Assembly: GCA_006503475.1 (NCBI GenBank)
Contig: RSEH01000146.1
Span: 1-64,000 of the forward strand
DNA: 64,000 nt
Origin: Stentor roeselii
Taxonomy: Eukaryota > Ciliophora > Heterotrichea > Heterotrichida > Stentoridae
Direction of reading: 5' to 3'
The notes below the pieces were generated by a model that saw nothing but the letters and a program-made list of their open reading frames with translations, was not told the origin of the DNA and did not search any database. Made by a program: the position numbers and the translations under genes. The first letter of the stretch is position 1. Every line of letters begins with the position of its first letter. Shown piece after piece: positions 1 through 10,457 of the stretch.

Positions 1-1420
1 TTCCTCAGCTATTTTTTCATAAACTCCAGCTGAATCTTCAAGTAACTCAAGCTAAGCCTTCATGAGTCATTTGATTTGCAGCTTCTTATTTATTCTGCTA
101 AAATCTGGTCTTTTTTCATAAAATCTCTGGGAAAGAAACCTTTTTGAGTATCATTCACCTGTTTCAGTAAATTTTCACGTCTTTCTCAATTTCAGCGATT
201 TTCTCCTCGACTTCATCGGCCTTTTGTTTTCATTGATACTCTTTTGCTGAATGAATCCAATTTGAGGTTCAAGTCGTTTAAAGTTTTCTTAAAGACTTTG
301 GTTTACTTGAGATTTTTGACTTACTCTTGAATTTCTTCTATTTTTTATGTTGAGAGACTTATGATACAAAACCCGATTTTTTAAGATTTGTTTTTGATGA
401 GTCTTTCATTCACCTGCAAATAATCGGGCTAGATGAGAGTTAAACTTTTTCGTCGGATTTTCAATGATTTTCTCAGAAGATTTTCTCTTGTTTTACCCGG
501 TTACAGGTGTTCAGCGGTCATTTGGTTGAGATGAAGCTGAAGAGTGATCAGGGAGTAGTTCACTCTAAGATATAAAATAAAGCTTTGGTGACTTCGTCTT
601 CAGTTCATTATCGCTGAGTTGAAGACATTTCAATCCTCATTGTTTTTCAGGGCATTGGTCAGAGCGAATTTTCTATTTCAATCGATTTCATCACTCATCA
701 GGTCAAGTTTTTCAAGAGTTAAATTCACCATTAAAGCCTTATCAATTCCAGCAGCTCTAGAATCACGACATTGCCTTTAAAATCATCTGCCGTAAGTTTT
801 TTTTTTTCGAAACCACTGCAAAGTTATGGAAAAGTGTCAGCTTTAAGTATCATCTTGATAAGTTTAGGTTTTTAGTCTTCGGTTTAATCGTAATAAACTC
901 TTCAGGACTTTGAGGTAGCCGGAAGGTTTTTGACTTTGAGTTTTCGATGCTCAAGGTAGTTTTGTTTTATCATTGTTTCGAAAGTCTTATATGCTGATGC
1001 TTGTGTAAGGTGGTTGTAATAGGTTTAGTTCTGTTAGGTCTCTGTAGATGTAGATACCGGGGAGGAAATAGGAAAGTTTTCGAAGGGTACTTATTCGATC
1101 TGGTTAAGACAAGTCTAGTTCTGAGATTTTTTTGGTTACTAATGCCTGGCAGAACTCTCTCATTACGATGCCTTTTATGATATTGTTGCTTAGGCTGTTT
1201 GATGAGGGATGGAGCTACCTTACCCTTTTTACTTGATGAGAACTTGAAGAAGATTTCGAATTTTTAGGATCTTTCTGAATATAAGGTTTTTCTGGAATTT
1301 TTTTATCTTCTGGAGCCTTTTTCTTATCATCTACTTTGATAGGTGGAGTTACTTTTTGTTCTGGTGATTTTTTTGATCGACTTTAATTTCAGGTTTCTTT
1401 ACAGGGACTAGTGAAAACCA
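1..1420 (-). pseudogene. decayed formin (FH2)-like gene, continues beyond the left edge
   Basis: No long open frame exists here, but the minus strand carries a string of coding-like pieces broken by stops and frameshifts. In order they are: a Pro/Lys-rich linker (about 1400-1225, containing KAPEDKKIPEKP); pieces resembling the FH2 knob (NNIIKGIVMREF, LRKLSYFLP); a piece ending NVFNSAIMN that resembles the conserved GNYMN region (about 720-600); KALFYILE, resembling the LLHFL motif (about 575); and a coiled coil (EEKIAEIEKDVK near 200, then VYEKIAEE near 10). The order and spacing follow a formin FH2 domain, an actin-nucleating module, preceded by an FH1-like linker. At least one break lies in an A7 run, but several are true stops, and the other 60 kb shows nothing similar, so decay is more likely than poor base calling. 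The formin assignment was made by eye and is moderate. Confidence 0.5.
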
Positions 1421-2601
1421 AATTACTTTCTTAGCTATTTTCATATATTTCTGGAAGAATCTTATAACTTGGATCTTCTATCTATAGATCTAGTATATTT
1501 ACGTAATCGAATGACTCCTAATTAATATAACTTAAAGTCTATGTATCATAGAGGGTTTTATTAATGATGCAGCAGGAGTTATTAATATGTTGGCTTTCAT
1601 GCATATCTCTTGAAAGTTTTCAGGTATATCTGAAGAAAATCACTTGATGAAATATTGTATTATAAAGCCATTATTCATAAAGGTTCTTTCAACAAATTTA
1701 TGTGATTTCTTAGAATTTGAGCATAAACAATTTCCAGCATTTCTGCATAACATAATATATAAAAATAGCCTTTATTTTAGTATAATAATCAATATTATGC
1801 ATATTTACCATAGTCACTTTGAATAGATTTATTGAGAAGTGAAAAATATATGTTTATATCTAAGAATTTATTTAAGTGATTTTCTTGAATTCGAAAGTTG
1901 CTAGTAAAATATTTCAAGAAATAAGACTTTTCTATAATAGTAGAGATAATATCAAATAACTTACTATTTTAATTGATGAAAGGATGAATTATATTATAAT
2001 AGTGTAAAAATGAGTTATTAATCTTTAAATAACCAATTATTAATCTAAGAAAGAAAGAAATAATAATTATTTAATATATTCCTGATATCCTAATCAATAC
2101 CAATTCTTTAATAGCCATTCCATTATTCATTTTCTATAATTTGTATGCTAAGTCTGCAACCTTAATGATTCAGAAAACTAGGTCTTTAACAAATCAAAAA
2201 AACTCTACAAAGATAAAAAACAAGAAGGCAGAGTCAAAAAAACATGAAATAATCAGAATTTAAACCTTGAGTTGCTTCTGCAGAGCCTGTAGAAAGTTAA
2301 AAGGACTTTAATTGAAAAAGCTGTCGAGGTCTATGAAAGAATTATTTACTTTCTTCAGTATTGTATTTCTGAGATGCTGGTATTAGAAAACTTTTAAGGT
2401 ACAGTTCGATTAATCAAGATACATGTTTCGATTGAAAGGCCAAATTTTATCATTTCTTGTAAGAGTAAGCTAAAGATAGATATAAAAGTTGAGTATAGTC
2501 AGAGTAGCACAATTAAGAGATATTTTCCATCATGAGACTAAGAACATTGATATACTAAATTAATAAAAATTTTGATAATCAAGATGATATTCTAATTACT
2601 T
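1421..2601. other. AT-rich non-coding stretch
   Basis: Very AT-rich with dense stops in all frames. A short open stretch of about 30 codons near 2300-2400 on the plus strand may be a further gene relic but matches nothing I recognise. No RNA gene or repeat was seen. Confidence 0.6.
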
Positions 2602-2604
2602 ATC

Positions 2605-5600
2605 TTATTCCATAGCTTTGCTATTCATGATTTTGGAAATCAAATATTGACTTTCCTTCTTACCAGTATGGTTAATCATTTTTAATAGCTGCGACTTTCT
2701 CTTATTAATAAGATCTCTTGGTGATCCTTCTTCAATACATCTTCCAGCTTGCATGACAACAATCCAATCACTATCAATAACAGTTCTAAGACGATGAGCT
2801 ATAACGATAAGTGTTGATCCCTTGAACTTCTCATTAAGTTGATTTTGAATGAAAATATCAGTTTCATTATCAACATTTGCAGTAGCTTCATCAATCATAA
2901 CAATTTTGCTATTTTTTAAAATAGCTCTTGCAAGACAAACAAGTTGTTTTTTACCTGCTGAAAGTTCATGTGAATCAAAATTATCGTCAAGTCCTTGATT
3001 GAGAAACTCTTCAAGTCTTGCTTGTTTCAGAACTCTTTTTATTTCCTTATCCGAATGTTCATGAAAAGGGTCTAGATTATTTCTCAGACTTGCATTGAAC
3101 AAAGTAGCTGCTTGCGGAATTACTGACATCTGCTTCCTGAGATCATGAAGACCTGCTTCTAGGTAGTCTTGGCCATCGATAAAAATAGTCCCTGATTCAG
3201 GATTAGTTAATCGAAACAATATTTGCAAAATTGAGGATTTTCCTGCACCAGTTCTGCCGATTACACCTGTTTTCATCCCAGCTTCAATTGTAAAATTCAG
3301 ATTTTTCAGAGCATAATCGTAGTTTTTTCGATATTTCATCGACAAGTTCCTGACCTCGATCTTTCCATCAGTAATTTTGAAGTTGTTGTGATTTTCAAAG
3401 TCTCCCTCAGTTTTCAAATCTTGATATTCGGCCAGTCTTTGAACGCACGTCATATAATTGTCTGTTTCTAAAAATAGTTTGAATAAAAACCCAGTGAATC
3501 CACCAATCGAGCTGGTCAAAGAGATGCTGATCCCAGCTTCCCCAGCTGGTATGGAGTCCTTTAAAGATACAATAATAATCATGTTTAAAATTCCGATAAA
3601 ACTTGGCCCGAGATCTAAATATAACTGAAGAGTTCTGTTGAGTAAATTTAGAGCGCAATATGACTTGTAATTGTTTTTAATCGCTTTTTTTAGATCATTT
3701 TTAAGATTTTTCTGTAAGTCTTGAGAACGAATAGTGACTAGTCCATCAATTGAAGCGTTAACTAAAGATAAAATTGGACTTTTCGTGTTTTGTTCTAGTC
3801 TCTTTAGCTTTTTAATGGTTGTGCTGAAATATTTAGCCATTAGTATCACATAAATAAGTGCTATCAAAAAAACTATTGAGATGTATGGCAAGATTATAAT
3901 TGCAATCACATAGTTTCCTAGAAGTGAGCATATGATAAAAATCGTGTTGACTTTAGTGTTCAAAAGTGCTGAATCTGCTTGAGATATATCTTTTGAAAGA
4001 CGGTTTAGCATTCGACCTGTTGGATTTTGATCAAAATATAAACATCTTGTGTACGAAAGACCTTTCAATGCAAAATCATGCATTAATTTGCATGAGTCTA
4101 GCAAAGGAATGTAAAGTGAAACGGCTTTAAAGTAAATCGCAAGGTAATAAATCCCTGAAATAGCTCCCATTATGTAAATAAAGCTCGCGGAATCTTGGTT
4201 TGAGCTTTTAGACCACAATGAAATCCAATAAAAAATCGCAAGATAAGGAATCTGGCCAATAAACTGAAATATTAGAGTTAAGAGAATAAAGAAGTAATTC
4301 TTATATCCGAGAAGCCAAAACCTTTTATAGATGCTTAAAGGAACATGACCTTCCTTGAGCTCCTCATCCACAATTGAAATTTTATCTTGAATATTTTTGT
4401 TTTTTGATTTATTTTCATCGTGAAATTCGTCTTCTATGCTGGCTTTTTCTTTGTTTTTTACTTTTCCTATGTTTCCATATAAATGAGAATTAATCAGCTC
4501 GTCGTAAGTCCCGAAAAAGACCTGAAATCCTTCTTTCAGCAATAAAATTTTATCGGCTTGAGAAATAAACTGATCTTGATGAGTTGCAAGGATCACTGTT
4601 TTTTCTTTCAATAGTCCTTTGATGCAGCTGTGGAATAAATGAAAGCAAACTTCAGGATCAACTGCACTGAGAGGGTCGTCTAAGAGAATGATATCTTTAT
4701 TAGCATAAATGGCTCTTGCAAGTGAAACTCTGGCCTTTTGGCCTCCACTCAAAGTAACTCCTTGGTCTCCTATCATTGTTTCATCTCCATATTCACTAAA
4801 CAACTCGAAGTCCTTATCAAGGCAGCAGCATCTAGTGACTTGATCATAAAACTCATCATCTTTTTCATTTCCCATCAAAATATTTTGCTTAATTGTCCCT
4901 GAAATTACCCAAGGCTCCTGAGATGCAAAGGAAAAAGAACCATTCTTTAAAAAACTTCCTGATGTTTTGTGAATTTCTTGCATTAAACTCATCAGAAGTG
5001 AAGATTTACCTGCTTTCACTTCACCTAAAACTATCATTAATTCACCAGGTTTTAATGAAAAATTCAAATTTGAAAGACAAAAATTGGCCTTAGTTGTTTC
5101 TTCTTTTTTTATTATTTCATCCTCGTTCCATTGGAAAGAGCATGATTTTAGTAAAATGGAAGAGTTGTCTTTTGGAACTTTGGAATTTTCTGTTAATTTT
5201 TCATTTTCGATCAAATGTTTTGTAACTCTTTCCATCATTTCTCTTAATTGAAATATACCGGCTATGCCCAAACTTCCAAATTCAATAATTGTAAATGACA
5301 TTATAACTAAAATCGTTATCGAGCTGAATGCTGATGAAGGATCAATAGTATTTCCAAGGGTAACATAGATACTAAAAGTCACAAAAACGGCCAAGCCTAT
5401 CACGCCAGTATTCAAACATTTAATGAGGCAGTTTATGCTAAAAGACTTTTTGGCTTGATTTATCTCTTCACCTCTTTTTGCAAAAATTCTGTTAAGATAA
5501 GGATTTTCCCACCCATAAAGCTTGATCACTCTTATCCCTTGAATCAAGTTGATAATAAACCCCATTCTTGAATTTTCGAACTTATACTGAAAAGATCTAA

Positions 5601-6333
5601 ATTTAACAACGATTTTTCCCAAGTAAAAGTTAATCGGCAGATGAAGAACTACGATGGCAAGTCCAATAATTCCGGAAATTCCCAAATTGAACCACAAAAG
5701 AACTCCAGTTCCGATAACAAAAGCAGGTATGCTGAAGACAAGAGGAATATGAAGAGCCAGGTCGATTCTTTCCAGATCCGCAGCGACGAGGTTGGTGATT
5801 TTTCCTCGATTGTCTCCTTGAATCGAGTTTATTGAGGAGTTTAACAATTTTTCATAGATCAATTCGGTAAGAATGCTTCTCATTCGACCTATTATAAGAA
5901 GAGATCTATTTTAAGTGAAATTCATTAAAAGTAGGTAGGTTAAGTGGAGGAATGAGTAAATTACGATGTAATGGGCTACTTGATCACCTTCCCCATTGAC
6001 ATATCTGATTATTCGCCCAATCATGAAAGAATTGACTGTTAAGATATTAACACAAATTGAAAATGGAAGCACTGCTTTGATGATTTGATACTTCATCACT
6101 ATCCAGAGAGCAAAGCAAATATTAGGCTTTTCTTTTTTTTTCATACTTTGCCAGATTTTCCTTACTTTTTTAAGATCTGATGTGTAGTCCAGTCGATCAG
6201 GTAATTTGAACATGTTGGATGATGTCAACTTGTGAGATCTGAAGAAATTGTTCAAAGGAAACATCCAAGTAAAAAATAAATCATTGAAAATATTTCCTTC
6301 GTCTAAAGGAAAAGGGGCCTTTTCTTCAGACAT
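2605..6333 (-). CDS. ABC transporter, subfamily C (MRP-type), with one in-frame TAA
   Basis: An ATP-driven membrane exporter of the ABCC/MRP family, predicted 1242 residues if the internal stop at 5911-5913 is read as an amino acid. It has two membrane domains and two nucleotide-binding domains and no extra N-terminal TMD0. NBD1 has Walker A GEVKAGKSS, signature LSGGQKARVSLARA, Walker B IILLDDPLSAVD (an Asp where most ABC proteins have the catalytic Glu, as is usual for ABCC NBD1) and ATHQ. NBD2 has GRTGAGKSS, a slightly unusual signature LSAGKKQLVCLARA, Walker B IVMIDEATANVD and IAHR. The 140 codons before the TAA (MSEEKAPFPLDEGN start) and the reading after it (NRSLLIIGRMRS) are in the same frame and align through the first membrane domain without a gap. 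No 15-nt GT...AG intron can be drawn around the stop. It may be a nonsense allele, a consensus error or readthrough. Confidence 0.85.
5911..5913 (-). other. in-frame TAA inside the ABCC gene
   Basis: The only stop interrupting an otherwise intact 1242-codon frame. It sits in the first membrane domain at codon 141. A CAA-to-TAA change is one simple explanation. Confidence 0.85.
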
Positions 6334-6952
6334 TTATACTTGAAAATATAGACATTAAGAATTTTTTTTAATTTATCTAAAGTAAAATTTCAAGAGATGT
6401 TTTGTATTTTAATATTCTTATGTATTAATTTTATTGAATTCTTAAAAAAGAATAACAAAACTATTTGTGTTACCTTATTAAAATTTATGAATTTATAACT
6501 CAACTTAATTTGATTGTATTAATAAGTAGACAAAAATCATCTGAAGATTTTATTGAGAGGTTGGATGTCCGAAAAGATATCAAGAATAAATTAGATGATT
6601 TAATTTTTTTAGAATGAATGCATAGTTTAGTATTTAAAGCTTAATTATAAAAAATCAATAAATGAATTACATGTTTCCAAGTATTTTAAAACTTGTAATA
6701 TCCTAATCAAAAATATAAGAGGTGAAATGAATGATGAAAATGAACTGATTTTTATATAATTATTTAAAGATTCAACTCGAAACTGGTTGAAATTTTAGAT
6801 AAGATAAATTTATTTAAAGAATATAATTCCTAACCTTTCCATTAGAATAATCATAAGGTTTCTCAATTTTTATATGATAAAGATCAAATAAGATTACATA
6901 AAATCAAATAGGATTAAAAATCCAAATATTACTATTTAATCATTCTTATTAT
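6334..6952. other. AT-rich intergenic region
   Basis: It lies upstream of the ABCC start and downstream of the ankyrin gene end. A short plus-strand open run near 6540-6615 is the only coding-like piece. Nothing else was seen. Confidence 0.6.
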
Positions 6953-8098
6953 TTATTTTCCTTCAAGAAAAGTAATATTGCTTATACTTTGCATACTCAT
7001 ATCAAACTGAATAGAAGACAATTCTTCCCTAGACTCTTCAAGTTCATCTTCAAAAAGTTCCTTAAAATTAAACCTTGTGCCCCTGATTTTGCTCAGTTTA
7101 ATTTCCATGGCAGGGTCCATACTAGGAGGAGCTCGATTTTTACTAATCGAATACTTATCATCAATTCTGCTCTTACTTATAGACATACCATCAGCCTTGA
7201 GTTTTTCTTCCAAATAAACAATAATATCCTTATCCTCCAAAACCAGAAGAGTTTCTTCTACTTCATAAGTATAATCAACACAAACTGTTTCAATCAAATA
7301 CCTGAAACAATCAATAAACTTCTTCTGTTTCTTCTTCTTTGACCAGACAGCCAGGACCTGAATAGCGTTTTCCTTTCTTTTATTAAAAATGTGGAAGTCA
7401 GCCTTGCAGACCTCAAACAAATACTGCATCATTTCCAGCATTCCCGTTTTACAAGACACCAAAGCGCAGTTATCACCTGTCAGTTCATCCTGATTATGTA
7501 TATCAAACTCAGCTGGAATACTTTTATCTTGAAAGAATTCATAAATATACTGAACCACGCTGAGTCTTCCCTTTTCACAAGCACGATGCAGAGGTGAGAC
7601 CATATTAAGCGTGCCTTGTAACTTGCTTTTTTCAGTAAAGTCAATTTTAGTGTGTTTTCCTCGAGTGAAAGACAAAGAAATCGAGTCAGTGTCTGAGTTG
7701 TTGAGCTCGTCACTTTTGTTCAGGTAAAAAGGCAGGTAAAACTCGAGAAGGACTTTGTGGCCCAGTTCACAGACGATGTCGATCGGACGCTTGCCGAGAT
7801 TCACGTAAAGCTTCGACATTGCTGATAACTTCGCACGGCCTAGTTCTAGAATCACAGAGAAAGCTTCAGTGTATCCGAGGAATAAAGCGTAACCCAACGC
7901 GTTCATGTCGTGACTGTAAATTTTCACTATTGGGTTGTTTATGTTCAGGATTGGCTCTTTGTTTACTGATGACATTGTGTACTTTATGATTATTTCTCGG
8001 ATTTTTTCTAGGGAGTTGTGCTCGATTGCTTCTGTCAGCTTTGAACCGATGTACTTCTCAAAACTTGAACCTCGCTTCAAGGTGCAGCAGTTTCCCAT
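6953..8098 (-). CDS. ankyrin-repeat protein with N-terminal acylation signal
   Basis: A 381-residue protein. It begins MGNCC: Gly2 fits N-myristoylation and Cys4/Cys5 fit palmitoylation, so it is probably held at a membrane. About four divergent ankyrin repeats can be seen, for example around residues 65-95 (MNALGYALFLGYTEA), 103-125 (GKRPIDIVCELGHKVLLE), 168-195 (SPLHRACEKGRLSVVQYIY) and 210-235. The tail is acidic and Ser-rich. Ankyrin repeats mediate protein binding; no catalytic domain is visible and the partner is unknown. Long non-coding stretches flank it on both sides, unlike most genes here. Confidence 0.8.
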   Translation of the reverse strand: MGNCCTLKRGSSFEKYIGSKLTEAIEHNSLEKIREIIIKYTMSSVNKEPILNINNPIVKIYSHDMNALGYALFLGYTEAFSVILELGRAKLSAMSKLYVNLGKRPIDIVCELGHKVLLEFYLPFYLNKSDELNNSDTDSISLSFTRGKHTKIDFTEKSKLQGTLNMVSPLHRACEKGRLSVVQYIYEFFQDKSIPAEFDIHNQDELTGDNCALVSCKTGMLEMMQYLFEVCKADFHIFNKRKENAIQVLAVWSKKKKQKKFIDCFRYLIETVCVDYTYEVEETLLVLEDKDIIVYLEEKLKADGMSISKSRIDDKYSISKNRAPPSMDPAMEIKLSKIRGTRFNFKELFEDELEESREELSSIQFDMSMQSISNITFLEGK

Positions 8099-8607
8099 AT
8101 TTATAAGATATATGATAACAACTAGAAACGTTTTTAGGTGTTTTTAGTGTTTCAACTAAAAATTGGGATTTGGGATTAAAATAAAATGTGGAACTTTATG
8201 AATGCCATTATAATAGTTTTTAGTTTAAATAATGGTTTAATTTCATTCGTTTCTGAATGGTTTGGTTTATTTTTTGGTGATTTCAGTCACAGTCAGTATT
8301 ATTTTAGGGAATTTTAAATAATATCAACAAAAATTCCAATATGGTTACTTGAAAGTATTTAATCTATTGATATCAAAAATTTCAATATCTGCCAAATAAA
8401 TATAAAGGTGCTTAGTAAGAATATTTAAGATTTCAACAAAATTAACTATTATTTTATAATGAGTACTTTTTCTTGACTGAAACATTCAAAACCATGGAAT
8501 CTTAGAAATTTAAAATTACTAAATTTTTGTTCAGAATTTATACGATAATCAAATTAAAAATACCTAAATAATTAGCAATTTGATATCTTATCACAATTTC
8601 AAAAAAC
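8099..8607. other. AT-rich intergenic region
   Basis: It contains the upstream region of the ankyrin gene and the 3' flank of the next minus-strand gene. No gene, RNA or clear repeat was seen. Confidence 0.6.
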
Positions 8608-9105
8608 CTAATTACCAAAAGACACTTCTAAGATTTTTTCAGTGATTGAAGGATTTTTCATCATTCTTCCAGCATCAATCTTTGCCCTCCCGATTTCTTT
8701 GAAATTAACTCTTTTATCAAAAAGTTGCCTGTTTCCCGTAATAGAGCTTGAATGTGTAAGATTTCTTGGTGTAAAAACAATTTCCTTTTGTATCTTCGGC
8801 AAAACAATATCAGGTCTTGCAGAATTTTTCTTAAAATCTTTTGTCGAGAAATCCGGAATTTTGAGCACTGTGGGATTGATTGATTCCCGAGTACTGCATT
8901 TTTTTCCATGCCTAACAACAACTGGCTTCAATTTTTCATGATGTGTGATTCGAAGTTCATCAAAAGGGTCTGAATGGGTTGTGTCCTGTGTTCTGGACTC
9001 AGTCAAGATCCTCAGAGATCTGGGACTAAAGCAAAGCATGACTGATTTTGGGGTGGTCGGACTGCAAAACTTCTTTCTGATTCGAGAGCATTTTGAATTA
9101 TCCAT
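8608..9105 (-). CDS. hypothetical basic protein, 165 aa
   Basis: An open frame with ATG in an AT-rich start context (TATAAATG) like its neighbours. The protein is Lys/Arg/Ser/Thr-rich, has no hydrophobic segment and matches no family I recognise. Short SP and TP motifs (CSPTTP, CFSPRSL, VFTPRNL) suggest a disordered, possibly phosphorylated protein. It is divergent from the Atg8 gene, with about 170 bp between the starts. Confidence 0.65.
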   Translation of the reverse strand: MDNSKCSRIRKKFCSPTTPKSVMLCFSPRSLRILTESRTQDTTHSDPFDELRITHHEKLKPVVVRHGKKCSTRESINPTVLKIPDFSTKDFKKNSARPDIVLPKIQKEIVFTPRNLTHSSSITGNRQLFDKRVNFKEIGRAKIDAGRMMKNPSITEKILEVSFGN

Positions 9106-9278
9106 TTATATTCACCCTGGCGATAAAGTGTTTATCACCAGAGGTCTTTTTAAACATTTAATAAAAATATAAAGCTTTGATTAGTGAGTTTTTCCAGAAA
9201 TAGGCTTTTTTCGAAGTTTTTGAGTGAATCTCGGATTCTAAAGAGCCATTTTAATTATTTCTGAAGACAGCTTAATAA

Positions 9279-9659
9279 ATGTCAAAATCAGAAATCAAAG
9301 AGTATAAAGAAAAATTTCCCTTTGAAGAAAGATCAAGTAAATCAGCCTCAATGCTGAATGAAATTGAAAAAAAATTTCCAGTAATTTTACTGAAATCCAA
9401 GTCAAGTAAATACTTTTTACCTGCTCATCGGTAAGACTTACCTAGATTCATCATAGACGGAAACATGACAGTAGGCGGGTTTATTTGCGCTGTTCGGAAG
9501 TACTTATGGCTTAAACCTACTGAAGGCCTTTATCTTTACCTGGACGACAACCTTCCGATGTTGAACTCAAAAATATCAGACCTTTATCAAACTTCCCGAG
9601 ATGAAGACGGTTTTTTGTACATGATTTACACTCACCAGGAAGACAAAGGCAGCGACTGA
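9279..9659 (+). CDS. ATG8: Atg8-family ubiquitin-like protein, two exons (9279-9430, 9446-9659)
   Basis: The autophagy ubiquitin-like modifier that is conjugated to phosphatidylethanolamine on autophagosome membranes and binds cargo receptors. Removing the 15-nt intron 9431-9445 gives 121 residues, the usual Atg8 size. Family features: N-terminal KEKFPFEERSSKS, then KKFPVILLKS, SKYFLPAHR, MTVGGFICAVRKYLWL, DDNLPMLNSKISDLYQ and DEDGFLYMIYT. Near the end is Gly119 followed by Ser-Asp, so an Atg4-type protease would have to expose the glycine. The start lies in TTAATAAATG. If the intron were retained, translation would stop at its TAA. The gene is convergent with the next minus-strand gene, 20 bp between stops. 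The p62-like gene at 30699-31574 is a plausible partner. Confidence 0.93.
9431..9445 (+). other. 15-nt spliceosomal intron in ATG8
   Basis: GTAAGACTTACCTAG. Removal joins CG to A as an Arg codon and restores the Atg8 fold. If retained, an in-frame TAA follows at once. Confidence 0.92.
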
Positions 9660-9679
9660 TAGATTATAACATACATAAA

Positions 9680-10129
9680 TTAGTCAACCTCTAGTTCATC
9701 GTAGATCTCTTCTAACTTCTCACAGTTTTCCACATAATTCACTAGTTTTCGCTCTTCCTCCTGCCCTTTAGGCCCGAAAAACTTATCAAAAACGTTTTTT
9801 CTTTTATTTTTGTTGAGAAAGTAAATCGTGTCTCGTAAGTCGCGCTGGTTCAAGTCGTAGTGCCCGAGGACTTTATCAAGATATCTGTCGATGTTGTCGA
9901 AACCTGGGTTGGGTAGTTGCAGGGGCTTTTTGCAAATGCTGAGTTTTGACTGGCGATCTTGAGACTTGTGAGGCGAAACTGTGAAGTTTTTTTTCATTCT
10001 TGGTAACTTGATGTCTCCGTCGTAGGTCTGACGAAGTCTTGAAAAACGTTCGTTAGACTGAAAGACGTTCTTTAACGTGATCTTCGCAATGGGACTCAGG
10101 TTTGATCTTCGAAATGAAGGAGTGATCAT
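9680..10129 (-). CDS. hypothetical protein, 149 aa
   Basis: The frame is open further upstream, but that part overlaps the LYR gene, so the ATG at 10129 (MITPSFRRS) is preferred; it is preceded by TTAATCTAATAA. The protein is basic in its first half (LPRMKKNF) and acidic and helical at the end (CEKLEEIYDELEVD). I recognise no family. The gene lies 64 bp downstream of the LYR gene on the same strand and is convergent with ATG8. Confidence 0.65.
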   Translation of the reverse strand: MITPSFRRSNLSPIAKITLKNVFQSNERFSRLRQTYDGDIKLPRMKKNFTVSPHKSQDRQSKLSICKKPLQLPNPGFDNIDRYLDKVLGHYDLNQRDLRDTIYFLNKNKRKNVFDKFFGPKGQEEERKLVNYVENCEKLEEIYDELEVD

Positions 10130-10193
10130 TTGAGTGCAAGGGAATTTTATTAGATTAATGACGATAACTGAGTCATTACTTAACACCTTATAA

Positions 10194-10451
10194 CTATTTC
10201 CTGGTGGACTTCGGAACATAGGTTGAGTATCCATCAATACTGGAGTTTTGCAGGGTGCTAAGCAATCTCTGAGCATTGTGAAAAGCGTAGTCAATTGAAA
10301 TCATGTCCTTTCTCGAGATTTTCGCTCCAGTTTTAAAATCATTTCTGACTTTATCCAACAGAATCTGAGTCTTTTCAGGAGGTTTCTTATAAAGTATCTT
10401 TAAAATCTGTCGGTACATGAGTTTCACCTCGGTTTGAAAGGAAATTTTCAT
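10194..10451 (-). CDS. LYR-motif protein, 85 aa
   Basis: A small LYR-family protein. Members act in mitochondria in Fe-S cluster delivery or respiratory complex assembly, with the acyl carrier protein as partner. The N-terminal helix carries EVKLMYRQILKIL (LYR motif as Met12-Tyr13-Arg14) and is followed by a conserved-looking Phe (RNDFKTG) and helices typical of the family; the length is normal. Which LYR member it is cannot be told. The start is only 3 nt after the upstream gene's stop (TAATAAATG). A later Met would remove the LYR motif, so this start is needed. Its promoter must therefore lie inside the upstream coding sequence, or both are on one transcript. Confidence 0.75.
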   Translation of the reverse strand: MKISFQTEVKLMYRQILKILYKKPPEKTQILLDKVRNDFKTGAKISRKDMISIDYAFHNAQRLLSTLQNSSIDGYSTYVPKSTRK

Positions 10452-10457
10452 TTATTA
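10449..10457 (-). promoter_or_regulatory. stop-spacer-start junction TAATAAATG
   Basis: Read on the minus strand: TAA stop of the 464-aa gene, a TAA spacer, then the ATG of the LYR gene in the same frame. TAATAAATG is also the usual AT-rich start context of genes in this window, so the upstream stop is embedded in the downstream start signal. Confidence 0.8.

Noticed and set aside
1644-1826. 60-codon plus-strand open frame
   Set aside because: Low-complexity Ile/Tyr/His composition in AT-rich non-coding DNA, no family match and no start context beyond chance.
5890-5930. A 15-nt intron that would remove the in-frame TAA in the ABCC gene
   Set aside because: Counting back 14-17 nt from the AG after the TAA gives no GT or GC donor, and the ABCC alignment needs these codons.
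10130-10294. N-terminal extension of the 149-aa gene
   Set aside because: It would overlap the LYR gene in another frame; the ATG at 10129 has a better AT-rich context.
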